This document shows positions 1 to 8,164 of a stretch of 33,226 nt of DNA, in pieces. Within the stretch, counting starts at the first letter, position 1. Each line of letters opens with the position of its first letter. A program made the translations under genes and the position numbers. The notes under the pieces are model-generated. The model did not search any database. It saw nothing but the letters and a program-made list of their open reading frames with translations, and was not told the origin of the DNA. Origin of the DNA: Chitinophagaceae bacterium (GTDB lineage: Bacteria > Bacteroidota > Bacteroidia > Chitinophagales > Chitinophagaceae); contig JACMLR010000373.1 in NCBI GenBank assembly GCA_014379515.1, forward strand, positions 1 to 33,226, read 5' to 3'.

Positions 1-1
1 A

Positions 2-1606
2 TTTTTTAATGAGATCTATGGTTTTCGGACGCAATATGCATCCGGAAAACTGGATACCCTCGTAACTCAAAAAAAGAGAGTTGTTGATTCGCTCAACAAT
101 CGGTTAAAGAATTATAAGGCGCAGATCGGGCCCACGAGCGGAGAAGCAAAAGCTACCGCGGCTATGTCCGTTGTGCAAGAGTTGTATGGTAAGTATCAGG
201 AAGAGACAAGCAACCTGAATCGGTTAAAGGCTGAGCTTCGCGCGATTGATGAGGAATTAAGAAACATTGGTGGCGGCGGAACAACCACTGCGCCGGTTAA
301 CAATAATAATCGTGAAATTAAGCGATTGCAGGATCGGAATCTTGCTTTGGATAACGAGAAGGAAGGCAAAACGGAGGATGAGCAAAAGCAAATCCAAAAA
401 GAAATCGATGATAATGTAACGAAGATTATCGCGCTATCCGGATCGAAAGGTGGTGGTGATCGCACAAAAGATGCCGATCGGAAAAACACAAGGCGTGATG
501 AATTGGTCAGCCGGAAAATCGGACTTCAACAAGAAATAATTGCAACGGAAGTTAACGTTAGGACCTTCGCAGGAGAAAAAAACAAGTATGAGAAGATGAT
601 CAATGAAGGTGGTGGTGATGAAGTCATGTTAAATGAAATGCAGCGCGACCTTGATCTTGCGTCACGAGAATATGAAGGCTTAAGAAACAGTTTGCAATCT
701 TCACTGGACTTGAACGTAAATCCTGAAAATAACTTTAAGCAAACCTTGATCGGTATGCCGGCTGAAAAAGCCAATCCTTCTCGTCGCGTAATCATGTCTG
801 GTCTCGCAGGATTTCTGATGTTGTTCTTTTCGTCGTTGATTATTCTATTATTGGAATTCCTTGACAACTCATACAAAACACCAACGATTTTCCAGCGTGC
901 TACAAAAATGAAGTTGCTTAGCAGTTTCAACGATATAGATCTGAAGAAAAAAAATCTGCAGGATTATTTCCTTGAAGATGGTCCGAAAAATTCGAGCGAA
1001 CGCATCTTCCTCGAGAATCTCCGCAAGCTCCGCTTCGAACTCGAGAACTCCGGTAAAAAGGTTTTCCTTATTACAAGCACAAGGCCGAAAGAAGGAAAAT
1101 CTACCATCATTGAAGCACTTGCCACAGGTTTCAGCAAATCACATAAGAGGGTATTGATCATCGATGCGAATTTTGCAAATAACACGTTGACTGAAAAGTA
1201 CGGCGTCACTCCGCAACTCGAACAGTTTAGCGTCAATGGCCAACCGAATGCGATGGATAAAATTCGCGCAGCTACGGGATCAACAACAATTCCAAATACT
1301 GATATCATAGGTTGTAATGAAGGAAATTATACCCCTTCAGAAATTTTACCAAAGAATCATCTTTTGGAAAGTATCGATAGAGTTGCTGCCAATTACGACA
1401 TTATTTTCATTGAAGCTTCTTCATTGAATCATCATCCCGATGCGAAAGAATTATCAAAATACGCTGATGGGATCATTGCCGTTTTTTCAGCTACTTCCGC
1501 TGCGGCCCAGGCTGATAAAGAATCAATCGAATACCTTAAAAGTACCGGCAATAAATTAGTCGGAGCGGTATTCAACAAGGTCCAGAAAGAAAACATGGAT
1601 CTTTAA
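2..1606 (+). CDS. Wzz/GumC-type polysaccharide co-polymerase fused to a BY-kinase-like ATPase domain (5' truncated)
   Basis: The reading frame is open to the left edge (54 codons precede the first ATG at 164), so the N-terminus and first membrane segment lie outside the window. Visible parts, numbered from the ATG at 164: a long charged coiled coil with Gly/Asn-rich low-complexity insertions (about 1-180), a Pro-containing motif before a membrane helix (about 207-236), then a P-loop domain with Walker A (RPKEGKST, about 306-313) and Walker A' (VLIIDAN, about 329-335). The Walker B position reads IIFIEAS instead of the usual IIDTPP, and the C-terminus has no tyrosine cluster. The family sits in the inner membrane and controls chain length or export of exopolysaccharide. 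The genes downstream (acyltransferases, Wzy-like) agree with this. Kinase activity is doubtful; the co-polymerase role is inferred. Confidence 0.88.
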   Translation, partial: FFNEIYGFRTQYASGKLDTLVTQKKRVVDSLNNRLKNYKAQIGPTSGEAKATAAMSVVQELYGKYQEETSNLNRLKAELRAIDEELRNIGGGGTTTAPVNNNNREIKRLQDRNLALDNEKEGKTEDEQKQIQKEIDDNVTKIIALSGSKGGGDRTKDADRKNTRRDELVSRKIGLQQEIIATEVNVRTFAGEKNKYEKMINEGGGDEVMLNEMQRDLDLASREYEGLRNSLQSSLDLNVNPENNFKQTLIGMPAEKANPSRRVIMSGLAGFLMLFFSSLIILLLEFLDNSYKTPTIFQRATKMKLLSSFNDIDLKKKNLQDYFLEDGPKNSSERIFLENLRKLRFELENSGKKVFLITSTRPKEGKSTIIEALATGFSKSHKRVLIIDANFANNTLTEKYGVTPQLEQFSVNGQPNAMDKIRAATGSTTIPNTDIIGCNEGNYTPSEILPKNHLLESIDRVAANYDIIFIEASSLNHHPDAKELSKYADGIIAVFSATSAAAQADKESIEYLKSTGNKLVGAVFNKVQKENMDL

Positions 1607-1646
1607 TACCGTAACCCCAACACTTCACTCTAAAACCTTATCAACA

Positions 1647-2876
1647 GTGTGGGACTTGCTATTTAACAGCCGTAAGATCCTTAGTCGGAACAGGTATCCC
1701 TGGATCGACTATGCGCGGGGAATTTGTATTATACTCGTCTGCTACCGACATATCTTCGGCGGTGTGATGACGGAGCATTACAGTCCGACAGATCATCCCG
1801 TACTTTCCTATATCAATATCTTCTTCTTCAGTTTTAGAATGCCTTTGTTCTTCATTGTATCAGGGATGTTTTATAAGCTAAGCCAGGAAAATAAAGGGAC
1901 ATCAAATTTTGTTCGAAATCGCGCCCAAACTATTTTATATCCACTGCTCTTATGGGGTACGATCCATATTACGTTACAGTTGCTTTTTGCAGATTATGTA
2001 AATGTTGTTCGGCAGCCCGCAGACTACTTAAAGCTATTATATGAGCCGCGTAGTATTGAGCAGTTTTGGTATTTAAATGCATTGTTTTTTGTTGGAGTTT
2101 CTTATGCCCTGATTTCGAAATATGCATCATTCAATACCGGAAAGCAGCTCGTTTTAGGAATTGTTCTTTACGGTGTGGCCGGGTATCTTCACATGCAGGG
2201 TATTGACGCAGGATTTATTACGGATGTGTTTTTCTTTTATTTCTTTTTCGCAATTGGTGATGCTGTTTCTGGTTTCATGCTCGACAAAAAGCAATTTAAA
2301 AATATTGCCTCCTGGAAAACGTTACTGCTAATACTGCCAGTCTTCATCTTATTGCAGCATTACTTTACAAAACTGAATTTTGATAGCAGTGATGACTACT
2401 ATGTACAAAACACTCAACCAGTTTTGTTTGCTGTTGCCGCGCTGGTTGGGGGAAGCTTCATTATCTGTTGTTCTTTCTTATTACAGAAATCGGGTAAGCT
2501 AAAATTTTTGCGTGTGGTCGGTTATCATTCGATGTACATCTATGTAACGAATTTGATAATCACTTCCGGTACAAGAACCCTGATGATTCGTGTTTTTGGA
2601 ATTGACAATATGTACCTCGTGCTTCTTGTGGGAACTATTGCAGGCATCGTTTTACCGATAATGTTTTATAATATAATGACAAGGGCAGGAGCATGGTGGT
2701 TATTTACCCTGCAGAAGCCACGCGCAATAGCGATGAGAGAGGAAAAAAAAACGATTTTCCGCGGCCTGACCGAGCCAGAGCACAAGCACGTTCAGGAAGC
2801 AATTGAACAGGAAAAACTTAAACAACCATCATGGATGAGTCAAGTAAAGACAGGTCGCCCATATTTGAAAAAATAA
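1647..2876 (+). CDS. Acyltransferase 3 family membrane protein (OafA/WcaF-like), first copy
   Basis: A 409-residue polytopic membrane protein with about ten hydrophobic segments. The start is GTG at 1647, because no in-frame ATG occurs before the conserved N-terminal motif. It carries the acyltransferase-3 signature R-x10-H (R24 and H35 in DYARGICIILVCYRH), and RMPLFFIVSGMFY matches the second conserved block. Members move acyl groups, often acetyl, across or at the inner membrane onto sugars of polysaccharides. A basic, probably cytoplasmic tail of about 55 residues follows the last helix. It lies 40 bp after the co-polymerase and 59 bp before the Wzy-like gene, so it is likely co-transcribed and decorates the same polymer. 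The exact acceptor sugar cannot be read from sequence. Confidence 0.87.
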   Translation: MWDLLFNSRKILSRNRYPWIDYARGICIILVCYRHIFGGVMTEHYSPTDHPVLSYINIFFFSFRMPLFFIVSGMFYKLSQENKGTSNFVRNRAQTILYPLLLWGTIHITLQLLFADYVNVVRQPADYLKLLYEPRSIEQFWYLNALFFVGVSYALISKYASFNTGKQLVLGIVLYGVAGYLHMQGIDAGFITDVFFFYFFFAIGDAVSGFMLDKKQFKNIASWKTLLLILPVFILLQHYFTKLNFDSSDDYYVQNTQPVLFAVAALVGGSFIICCSFLLQKSGKLKFLRVVGYHSMYIYVTNLIITSGTRTLMIRVFGIDNMYLVLLVGTIAGIVLPIMFYNIMTRAGAWWLFTLQKPRAIAMREEKKTIFRGLTEPEHKHVQEAIEQEKLKQPSWMSQVKTGRPYLKK

Positions 2877-2935
2877 GCACGCTATTCGTAATATTTTTTA
2901 TGGTAGCGATGTTTGTAAAATTTATGTTTTTTTAA

Positions 2936-4444
2936 TTGGAGAGGAATATCATATACAGGACGGGCAGTTTTGTGGAGGATTGGTTTAAACACAACTTCCT
3001 CGTTAGAAAACTAAATACACCAACTGGTGCAATTTTGCTTGCGTTGTTAGCGATCGCTATTGCCTATCTCGCAGTTGTTGTAGATATGAAATTTGCCGTT
3101 GCTATTGTTGCAGGACTGGCCGGTGTATTACTAATGGTGCTCTGCCTTCTATATCCAATATTTGGTTTTTACTTAACCTATTTTATTTCGCTTTTCGTAA
3201 CGCTTCCGGAGAAAATAATGAACGGAGGCGTTATACCGATGGGACTCGTTCCGGAATATTTTTCCTACATCACCTTAGTAGGAGTGATCACAAAGCAGGA
3301 ATTTCGTAAAGAAATAAGTCGGAAGTTTTGGACACATGGAATCACCATCTGGCTTGTCGTACTTCTTCTCTATTACCTGATGGAGTTTTTCAATCCTGCT
3401 ATGCTTGGTAAACTTGGCTGGTTTAATTTTATCCGGAAACAAGGAAGCCTGTTCGCATTTTTCTATATCAGTTATTGTATCATTCGCTCGCGAAAGGATG
3501 TTAAACATCTAACCAATTTTTGGATATGGGTCAGTATTCTTGAAGCTGCATATGCATGCAAGCAACAATGGTTCGGTCTTTTTTCGTTTGAAACAAGGTG
3601 GTTATTGAGTGATCCCATGAGGATCGATCTTTTTATCAACTGGGGCTTCACCCGAAAATTCGGCTTGCTGTCGGATCCTGCATCTTCGGGCGTATTGTAT
3701 GCGGCCTGTGGTAACTTTTTATTGGTGCTCGCCCTTCGCGCCGTGACGACCAAACGAAGAATCTTTTTATACGTCGCAGCAATTCTGAACTTGTTGGCTG
3801 CCTCGTATTCAGGTACCCGAACGGCAACAATGATGACCGTCGCGGGAATCCTTTTTTATGGGATCATGACATTGTATGAGAAACGCACGATCATATTTAT
3901 GGCGTTCTGCGGAGCAATGCTTACAATCGTAATGGTGTTGCCGATTTACAACAATCCGGTAATAAACCGGGTGAGGTCAACTTTCGAACCGTCGACAGAT
4001 AACTCCGCTTTAGTTCGTGATATCAACAGAAAGGGGGTTCAACCCTATATCTATCGTCATCCTATCGGTGGGGGGATCTATACATGCGGAAACCTCGGCG
4101 TTCTTTATAATCCGGGCCACTACTTATCTTTTGTACCCCCCGATAGCGGGTATATGCAGATATTAATGGACCAGGGCTATATAGGCTTAATCCTGACGCT
4201 GATCTTCTATTACGTTATCCTCAAAACGGGAATCCGGTATTTTTACAGGGTTAAGGATCCTGAGCTTAAAACACTCTATGCGGCAAACCTGGCTTTCATT
4301 TTTTCGCTTATGGCCGGCCAGATTTCGCAGATGGCAATTCCAATGTATCCAAGTGTATTTTATATGTACTCCGCATTTGCATTACTGTTAAAGATGCACT
4401 ATTTTGACACCGCCAAATCCGACGAAGAGCTACTACCCGCATGA
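2936..4444 (+). CDS. Wzy/WaaL-type O-antigen polymerase or ligase family membrane protein
   Basis: A polytopic protein of about 500 residues with some 11-12 hydrophobic helices and a large loop near residues 335-400 containing RHPIGGGIYTCG. This is the usual layout of the O-antigen ligase/polymerase superfamily. SYSGTRTATMMTVAG and the region around SGYMQILMDQGYIGL resemble conserved Wzy_C segments. Members join undecaprenyl-linked repeat units or transfer polymer to an acceptor at the periplasmic face. The start is uncertain: TTG at 2936 is the longest option, but a GGAGAGG motif at 2938-2944 lies inside it, and GTG at 2972 is an alternative. The stop overlaps the next gene by 4 bp (ATGA), which implies translational coupling. 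Polymerase versus ligase cannot be settled from sequence. Confidence 0.85.
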   Translation: MERNIIYRTGSFVEDWFKHNFLVRKLNTPTGAILLALLAIAIAYLAVVVDMKFAVAIVAGLAGVLLMVLCLLYPIFGFYLTYFISLFVTLPEKIMNGGVIPMGLVPEYFSYITLVGVITKQEFRKEISRKFWTHGITIWLVVLLLYYLMEFFNPAMLGKLGWFNFIRKQGSLFAFFYISYCIIRSRKDVKHLTNFWIWVSILEAAYACKQQWFGLFSFETRWLLSDPMRIDLFINWGFTRKFGLLSDPASSGVLYAACGNFLLVLALRAVTTKRRIFLYVAAILNLLAASYSGTRTATMMTVAGILFYGIMTLYEKRTIIFMAFCGAMLTIVMVLPIYNNPVINRVRSTFEPSTDNSALVRDINRKGVQPYIYRHPIGGGIYTCGNLGVLYNPGHYLSFVPPDSGYMQILMDQGYIGLILTLIFYYVILKTGIRYFYRVKDPELKTLYAANLAFIFSLMAGQISQMAIPMYPSVFYMYSAFALLLKMHYFDTAKSDEELLPA

Positions 4445-5172
4445 ACCACATCAAAATGAATAAAAAATTTCTTCTTATTGCACTTCTTTCGGCTTATTGT
4501 GGCTTTGTGAGCGCTCAAAGTCAACCACCGCGTAGACTTGGGTCGACTTATCACACCAATAATGACACTACGATTTTAATGGATATTCGGGAACGGCTAG
4601 TACAGCTTGCGATGCAAAACCCGAATTTTGAGGTTGCAGACCGCAGAGTAAGCGTAGCGCACTACCAATTGAACAGGGCAAAAGGCGAATGGCTTTCAGT
4701 TGTTGTACCAAGTATCAACTTAAACCCGCTTACTATCGCGCCAAAAAGCGACGGTAACCAGTTTCTTCCACTATGGAACGTCGGAGTCGCAATCCCTTTG
4801 AATTTTTACACGCAACGTACAAACGAAGTCAAGATAGCTCGTGAAAATATCTATATCGCCGAAGCTGAAAAAAATGAACGGTATCGTGATGTTCGCCTGA
4901 AAGTACTGACCCGTTATGAAGATTATCTTATGTACAAGGAGATGTATGATCTTCAAAGCCGCGTCACTGCCGATACTTACCTGGTATTTCGCCAGAGCGA
5001 AACCGACTTCGCCGATGGATTGATTGGGGTTGATATTTACAACAAAGCATTCGCTGCATATAAACAACAACAGGACGGGAAGTTAAAAGCCGGCCGCGAT
5101 CTTAAAGTTGCTGAACTGGAACTTGAATACATGATCGGCATCACGATCAACGAGGCGCTCGGTAAGAAATAA
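4441..5172 (+). CDS. Short TolC-like outer-membrane/periplasmic coiled-coil protein
   Basis: A 243-residue protein with a signal peptide (hydrophobic segment after MNKKF, ending near GFVSAQ; M6 is an alternative start). The mature part has a segment typical of TolC-family proteins: LAMQNPNFEVADRRVSVA resembles the first helix pair, a central beta-rich stretch includes VGVAIPLNFYTQR, and a long charged helical region follows. TolC-family proteins have about 420-490 residues made of two repeats; this is about one repeat. It could be a single-repeat relative that assembles as a larger oligomer, or a periplasmic adaptor. It overlaps the Wzy-like gene by 4 bp, so a role in export of the same polysaccharide is inferred. 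The family assignment is moderate. Confidence 0.7.
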   Translation: MNHIKMNKKFLLIALLSAYCGFVSAQSQPPRRLGSTYHTNNDTTILMDIRERLVQLAMQNPNFEVADRRVSVAHYQLNRAKGEWLSVVVPSINLNPLTIAPKSDGNQFLPLWNVGVAIPLNFYTQRTNEVKIARENIYIAEAEKNERYRDVRLKVLTRYEDYLMYKEMYDLQSRVTADTYLVFRQSETDFADGLIGVDIYNKAFAAYKQQQDGKLKAGRDLKVAELELEYMIGITINEALGKK

Positions 5173-5279
5173 GGTGTCCCATAAATGCAATCAATACAAA
5201 ATTTGTTGTCGGGAAAAACGTTTATCGGCAAGTATTGAGTCCGTGCAACTAAATCGCTCGATGCATTGCAATAACTGTT

Positions 5280-6488
5280 ATGAGACTGATTAAGTATTTT
5301 GAACGGAAAGCAAAGGGAAAACTAGTAGGCGAACTGGAAGGACTGCGCTTTCTTGCCATTGTACCAGTCGTAATTCAACACTATATCGAACGTTGGCATC
5401 GCAATGTCGATCCGTCGACACTGACGGAGTTCCAGCGCATAATGATCGATTATTTTCTTGGTGGCAGTTCGGGCGTTTATCTTTTTTACATCATCAGTGG
5501 TTTTATCCTCACGTTGCCATTTGCTGTTAGGGTTACTGAAAATAAACCCAAGCCTCTTGGTAATCTCAAACAGTATTTTGTTCGTCGCTTAACACGTCTC
5601 GAGCCCCCCTATATTGCTGTAATGCTGATAATGGCTTATGCAGCGTATTTTTTTGGTAAGATGGAGACCCGGGAGATCCTCGGCTATTTCTTTACCGGCA
5701 TCACTTACTCCACCAACCTGGTCTATCATCATTTTAATCAACTGAACCCAGTAATCTGGAGTCTTGAAGTTGAGATTCAGTTTTATATTCTCGCCCCTTT
5801 TCTTGCATGGGCTGTGTTCAAAATCAAAAGCTTTCAAAACCGCAACATTGCTCTTGTAAGCGCAATCGTTTTAGCGATCGTATTGCAGGATATTACCGAT
5901 ATAACAAACGGAGAAAATTTCCTTCGCTATACCATACTCGGGCAGGTACAATACTTCCTTGTCGGGATCATGATGGTCAATCTTTACCTAAGAAAGAAGT
6001 TGGTGCCAGATGGTCCGGATAAACAATTCTGGAATGTAGCCGCAACTGCTGCAGTATTTACCATGATTGGGTTTTATTGGGTTTATGGATTGATAAAAAC
6101 CCTGGTGTTTACAGCTGTTCTTACTATTCTATTCGTTGGTGCCTTTCGTTCGAGCTGGTTTAACCGGTTTATGAAATGGCCATGGATCATGGCGATCGGC
6201 GGTATGTGCTATAGTATTTATTTGCTCCATCTTGCAATCGCGCAAGCAAGTATGGAAGTGATGCTCCGTTTAAAGGACAATATCAAGAACGATTATCTTT
6301 GGTTCGCCGGTTATACAATCCTGTTTTTCGGTTTGCTCATCGTTATTGTTCCGATTTTTTACTTATTAATCGAGAAACCATGTATGGATCATAGCTGGCC
6401 TTATAAGCTGGCGGCGTTTTTTAAATCGAAAATGCCCTGGACCACCTCCGTACAGAAACGAGATCTCCCGGCATCGAAGGACATCTAG
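5280..6488 (+). CDS. Acyltransferase 3 family membrane protein (OafA-like), second copy
   Basis: A 402-residue membrane protein with about ten hydrophobic helices. It has the family R-x10-H motif near the N-terminus (R23 and H34 in EGLRFLAIVPVVIQHY), the GVYLFYIISGFIL block and the IWSLEVEIQFYIL block at about 158-170, all diagnostic of acyltransferase 3. Members acylate polysaccharides or lipids using an acyl donor from the cytoplasmic side. It differs clearly from the copy at 1647-2876, whose motifs are shorter and more divergent, so the two probably act on different positions or acceptors. ATG at 5280 is the natural start. A 107-bp gap separates it from the TolC-like gene. Confidence 0.92.
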   Translation: MRLIKYFERKAKGKLVGELEGLRFLAIVPVVIQHYIERWHRNVDPSTLTEFQRIMIDYFLGGSSGVYLFYIISGFILTLPFAVRVTENKPKPLGNLKQYFVRRLTRLEPPYIAVMLIMAYAAYFFGKMETREILGYFFTGITYSTNLVYHHFNQLNPVIWSLEVEIQFYILAPFLAWAVFKIKSFQNRNIALVSAIVLAIVLQDITDITNGENFLRYTILGQVQYFLVGIMMVNLYLRKKLVPDGPDKQFWNVAATAAVFTMIGFYWVYGLIKTLVFTAVLTILFVGAFRSSWFNRFMKWPWIMAIGGMCYSIYLLHLAIAQASMEVMLRLKDNIKNDYLWFAGYTILFFGLLIVIVPIFYLLIEKPCMDHSWPYKLAAFFKSKMPWTTSVQKRDLPASKDI

Positions 6489-6533
6489 TTAAAAAAAACC
6501 TGTACCTATGCAATCTTAAACTAATGCGCTCGA

Positions 6534-8108
6534 ATGAAAAAAATACCTGAACCGTTAGTTGTTTTTGCAGCAACCTTCTTGTTTTTCCTGGCTACGCTGG
6601 CAGAGAACTTTTCCGGACCGCATGACTCCATCACCTACCTTACCGGTATCGTTGACGGCTACCCGCTCGTTAATCAACATCATCTTCTATATCATTATGC
6701 CGCATGGTGCTGGTTGCATTTATGGCAGCCGATATTTCCATCGGTTAAAGATTATTATATTATCGAAACGTTTTCGGCAATGTGGGGAAGCGCAAGTCTT
6801 GCTGTTGTATATAGTTTTTTTAGAAACCGTTTCTCTTTTAGCAGGCTCAATGCTGCAGTTGCAATCGCAGTCGTTGCCTTTTCTTACGGCTTTTGGTTTT
6901 ATAGCGTAAATATCGAGGTTTATGCACCGCCTTTATTTTTCGTTCTATTGTCATTATACATTCTTACAAAAAAGCAATTGTCAGCTGCCGATTGGTGGAA
7001 GGTGATTTTACTTCACTGCCTTGCAATTGTATTTCACCAGGTCAATGCACTTTTTCTTCCTGTAATTCTTTTTAAGATGTGGGAGCAGCGACGATTCATT
7101 TCCGTCCCTAAATGGTTTGCGCGATATGCTGCGACAGGGTTGTTATTCGTGGGTGGCGCTTACTTCATCGTTGGCTGGATTGTTGAAAAGCAGAACACAT
7201 TACCAAAATGGATCGATTGGATGCGCGGTTATGCTGGCGGAAGTGTATTCTGGTATCCTCTGAGCAAAAAAACTCCGGTAGATATTACTTACGGTTTTTC
7301 ACATGCTTTTCTTGGTGGTCACTATGTATTCCAGGTGCCACCCGTCAAGAAAATTATTGATGCTTCACTTTCTACCCATTCATTATCAGATGAACTTTAT
7401 ATCGCCCGAAACATATCTGCATCAATGTCTGTTTTTCTCCTTGTATTAACGATCATTCTTGCGGCTATCATGATCTGGTTACTCGTTCGCTTTATTAGAA
7501 ATTTTCGTACAATTAATCGAAGTCTTCCTTCGATATTGCCACCATTAATCATAACGTTTTTTGTATACAGTATTTTTTTCACGTTCTGGATGCCGGAAAT
7601 TCTCGAATTCTGGATTCTACAGACAGTTCTTGTATGGTTATTGCTAATCGGTTCGTTGAGTGCAGGTCGCAATCCATCGTCTAGAAAAACATTGGGAATT
7701 TCTGCTGCACTTGCAATCCTGCTTTTTTGTATTAATTACTTTGGAAGTATACGTTGGATGCAGGATAAAAATAATGATTGGTATTTCGTAAAAGCCAATA
7801 TTGTAAAAGAAACCGTTGCGCCTGCTGACCTCGTTATTTTGCAAGATGGATGGATTGTCAAAGATTTTATGAATTACTTCACTGACGTCCGCGTTCAGGC
7901 AGTTCCACTGAAGGATTCATCACATTCAAAAATAGATGCCTTATTCAACGAAGCACTGCAACAAGGCCATCGAGTATTCATCTTACCCGGAATAACAAAC
8001 AAACTCCAGGCGCCAACCACGGAATACCTCGATTCAATCCGAACTAAATATTCTACTCGCTTAAAACTTCACCGTAAGGATGAACCCGAAATGTGGGTGA
8101 TTCAATAA
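6534..8108 (+). CDS. Polytopic membrane protein, probable GT-C-fold glycosyltransferase
   Basis: A 524-residue protein with an N-terminal membrane helix, then an acidic, histidine-containing first periplasmic loop (NFSGPHDSITYLTG, about residues 24-37), roughly nine further helices and a soluble C-terminal region of about 120 residues. This order, with Asp in the first loop after helix 1, fits GT-C glycosyltransferases that use lipid-phosphate sugar donors (ArnT/PMT-like). I see no motif that fixes the subfamily, so the donor is unknown. It lies 45 bp after an acyltransferase gene in the polysaccharide cluster, suggesting a side-branch sugar addition. An alternative is a generic membrane protein of unknown function. 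Confidence 0.62.
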   Translation: MKKIPEPLVVFAATFLFFLATLAENFSGPHDSITYLTGIVDGYPLVNQHHLLYHYAAWCWLHLWQPIFPSVKDYYIIETFSAMWGSASLAVVYSFFRNRFSFSRLNAAVAIAVVAFSYGFWFYSVNIEVYAPPLFFVLLSLYILTKKQLSAADWWKVILLHCLAIVFHQVNALFLPVILFKMWEQRRFISVPKWFARYAATGLLFVGGAYFIVGWIVEKQNTLPKWIDWMRGYAGGSVFWYPLSKKTPVDITYGFSHAFLGGHYVFQVPPVKKIIDASLSTHSLSDELYIARNISASMSVFLLVLTIILAAIMIWLLVRFIRNFRTINRSLPSILPPLIITFFVYSIFFTFWMPEILEFWILQTVLVWLLLIGSLSAGRNPSSRKTLGISAALAILLFCINYFGSIRWMQDKNNDWYFVKANIVKETVAPADLVILQDGWIVKDFMNYFTDVRVQAVPLKDSSHSKIDALFNEALQQGHRVFILPGITNKLQAPTTEYLDSIRTKYSTRLKLHRKDEPEMWVIQ

Positions 8109-8164
8109 GTTTGAACGAATAATTTTTGCGATTTTTGTTTCCTGTTTCAAATCAGTAATCTTAA

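Noticed and set aside
526-930. Antisense 134-codon open frame
   Set aside because: It lies wholly on the opposite strand of the co-polymerase, with no recognisable motif or start signal; a shadow of the real gene.
2880-2908. CGCTA/TAGCG inverted repeat before the Wzy-like gene
   Set aside because: Arms of five bases with a 19-nt AT-rich loop are likely chance.
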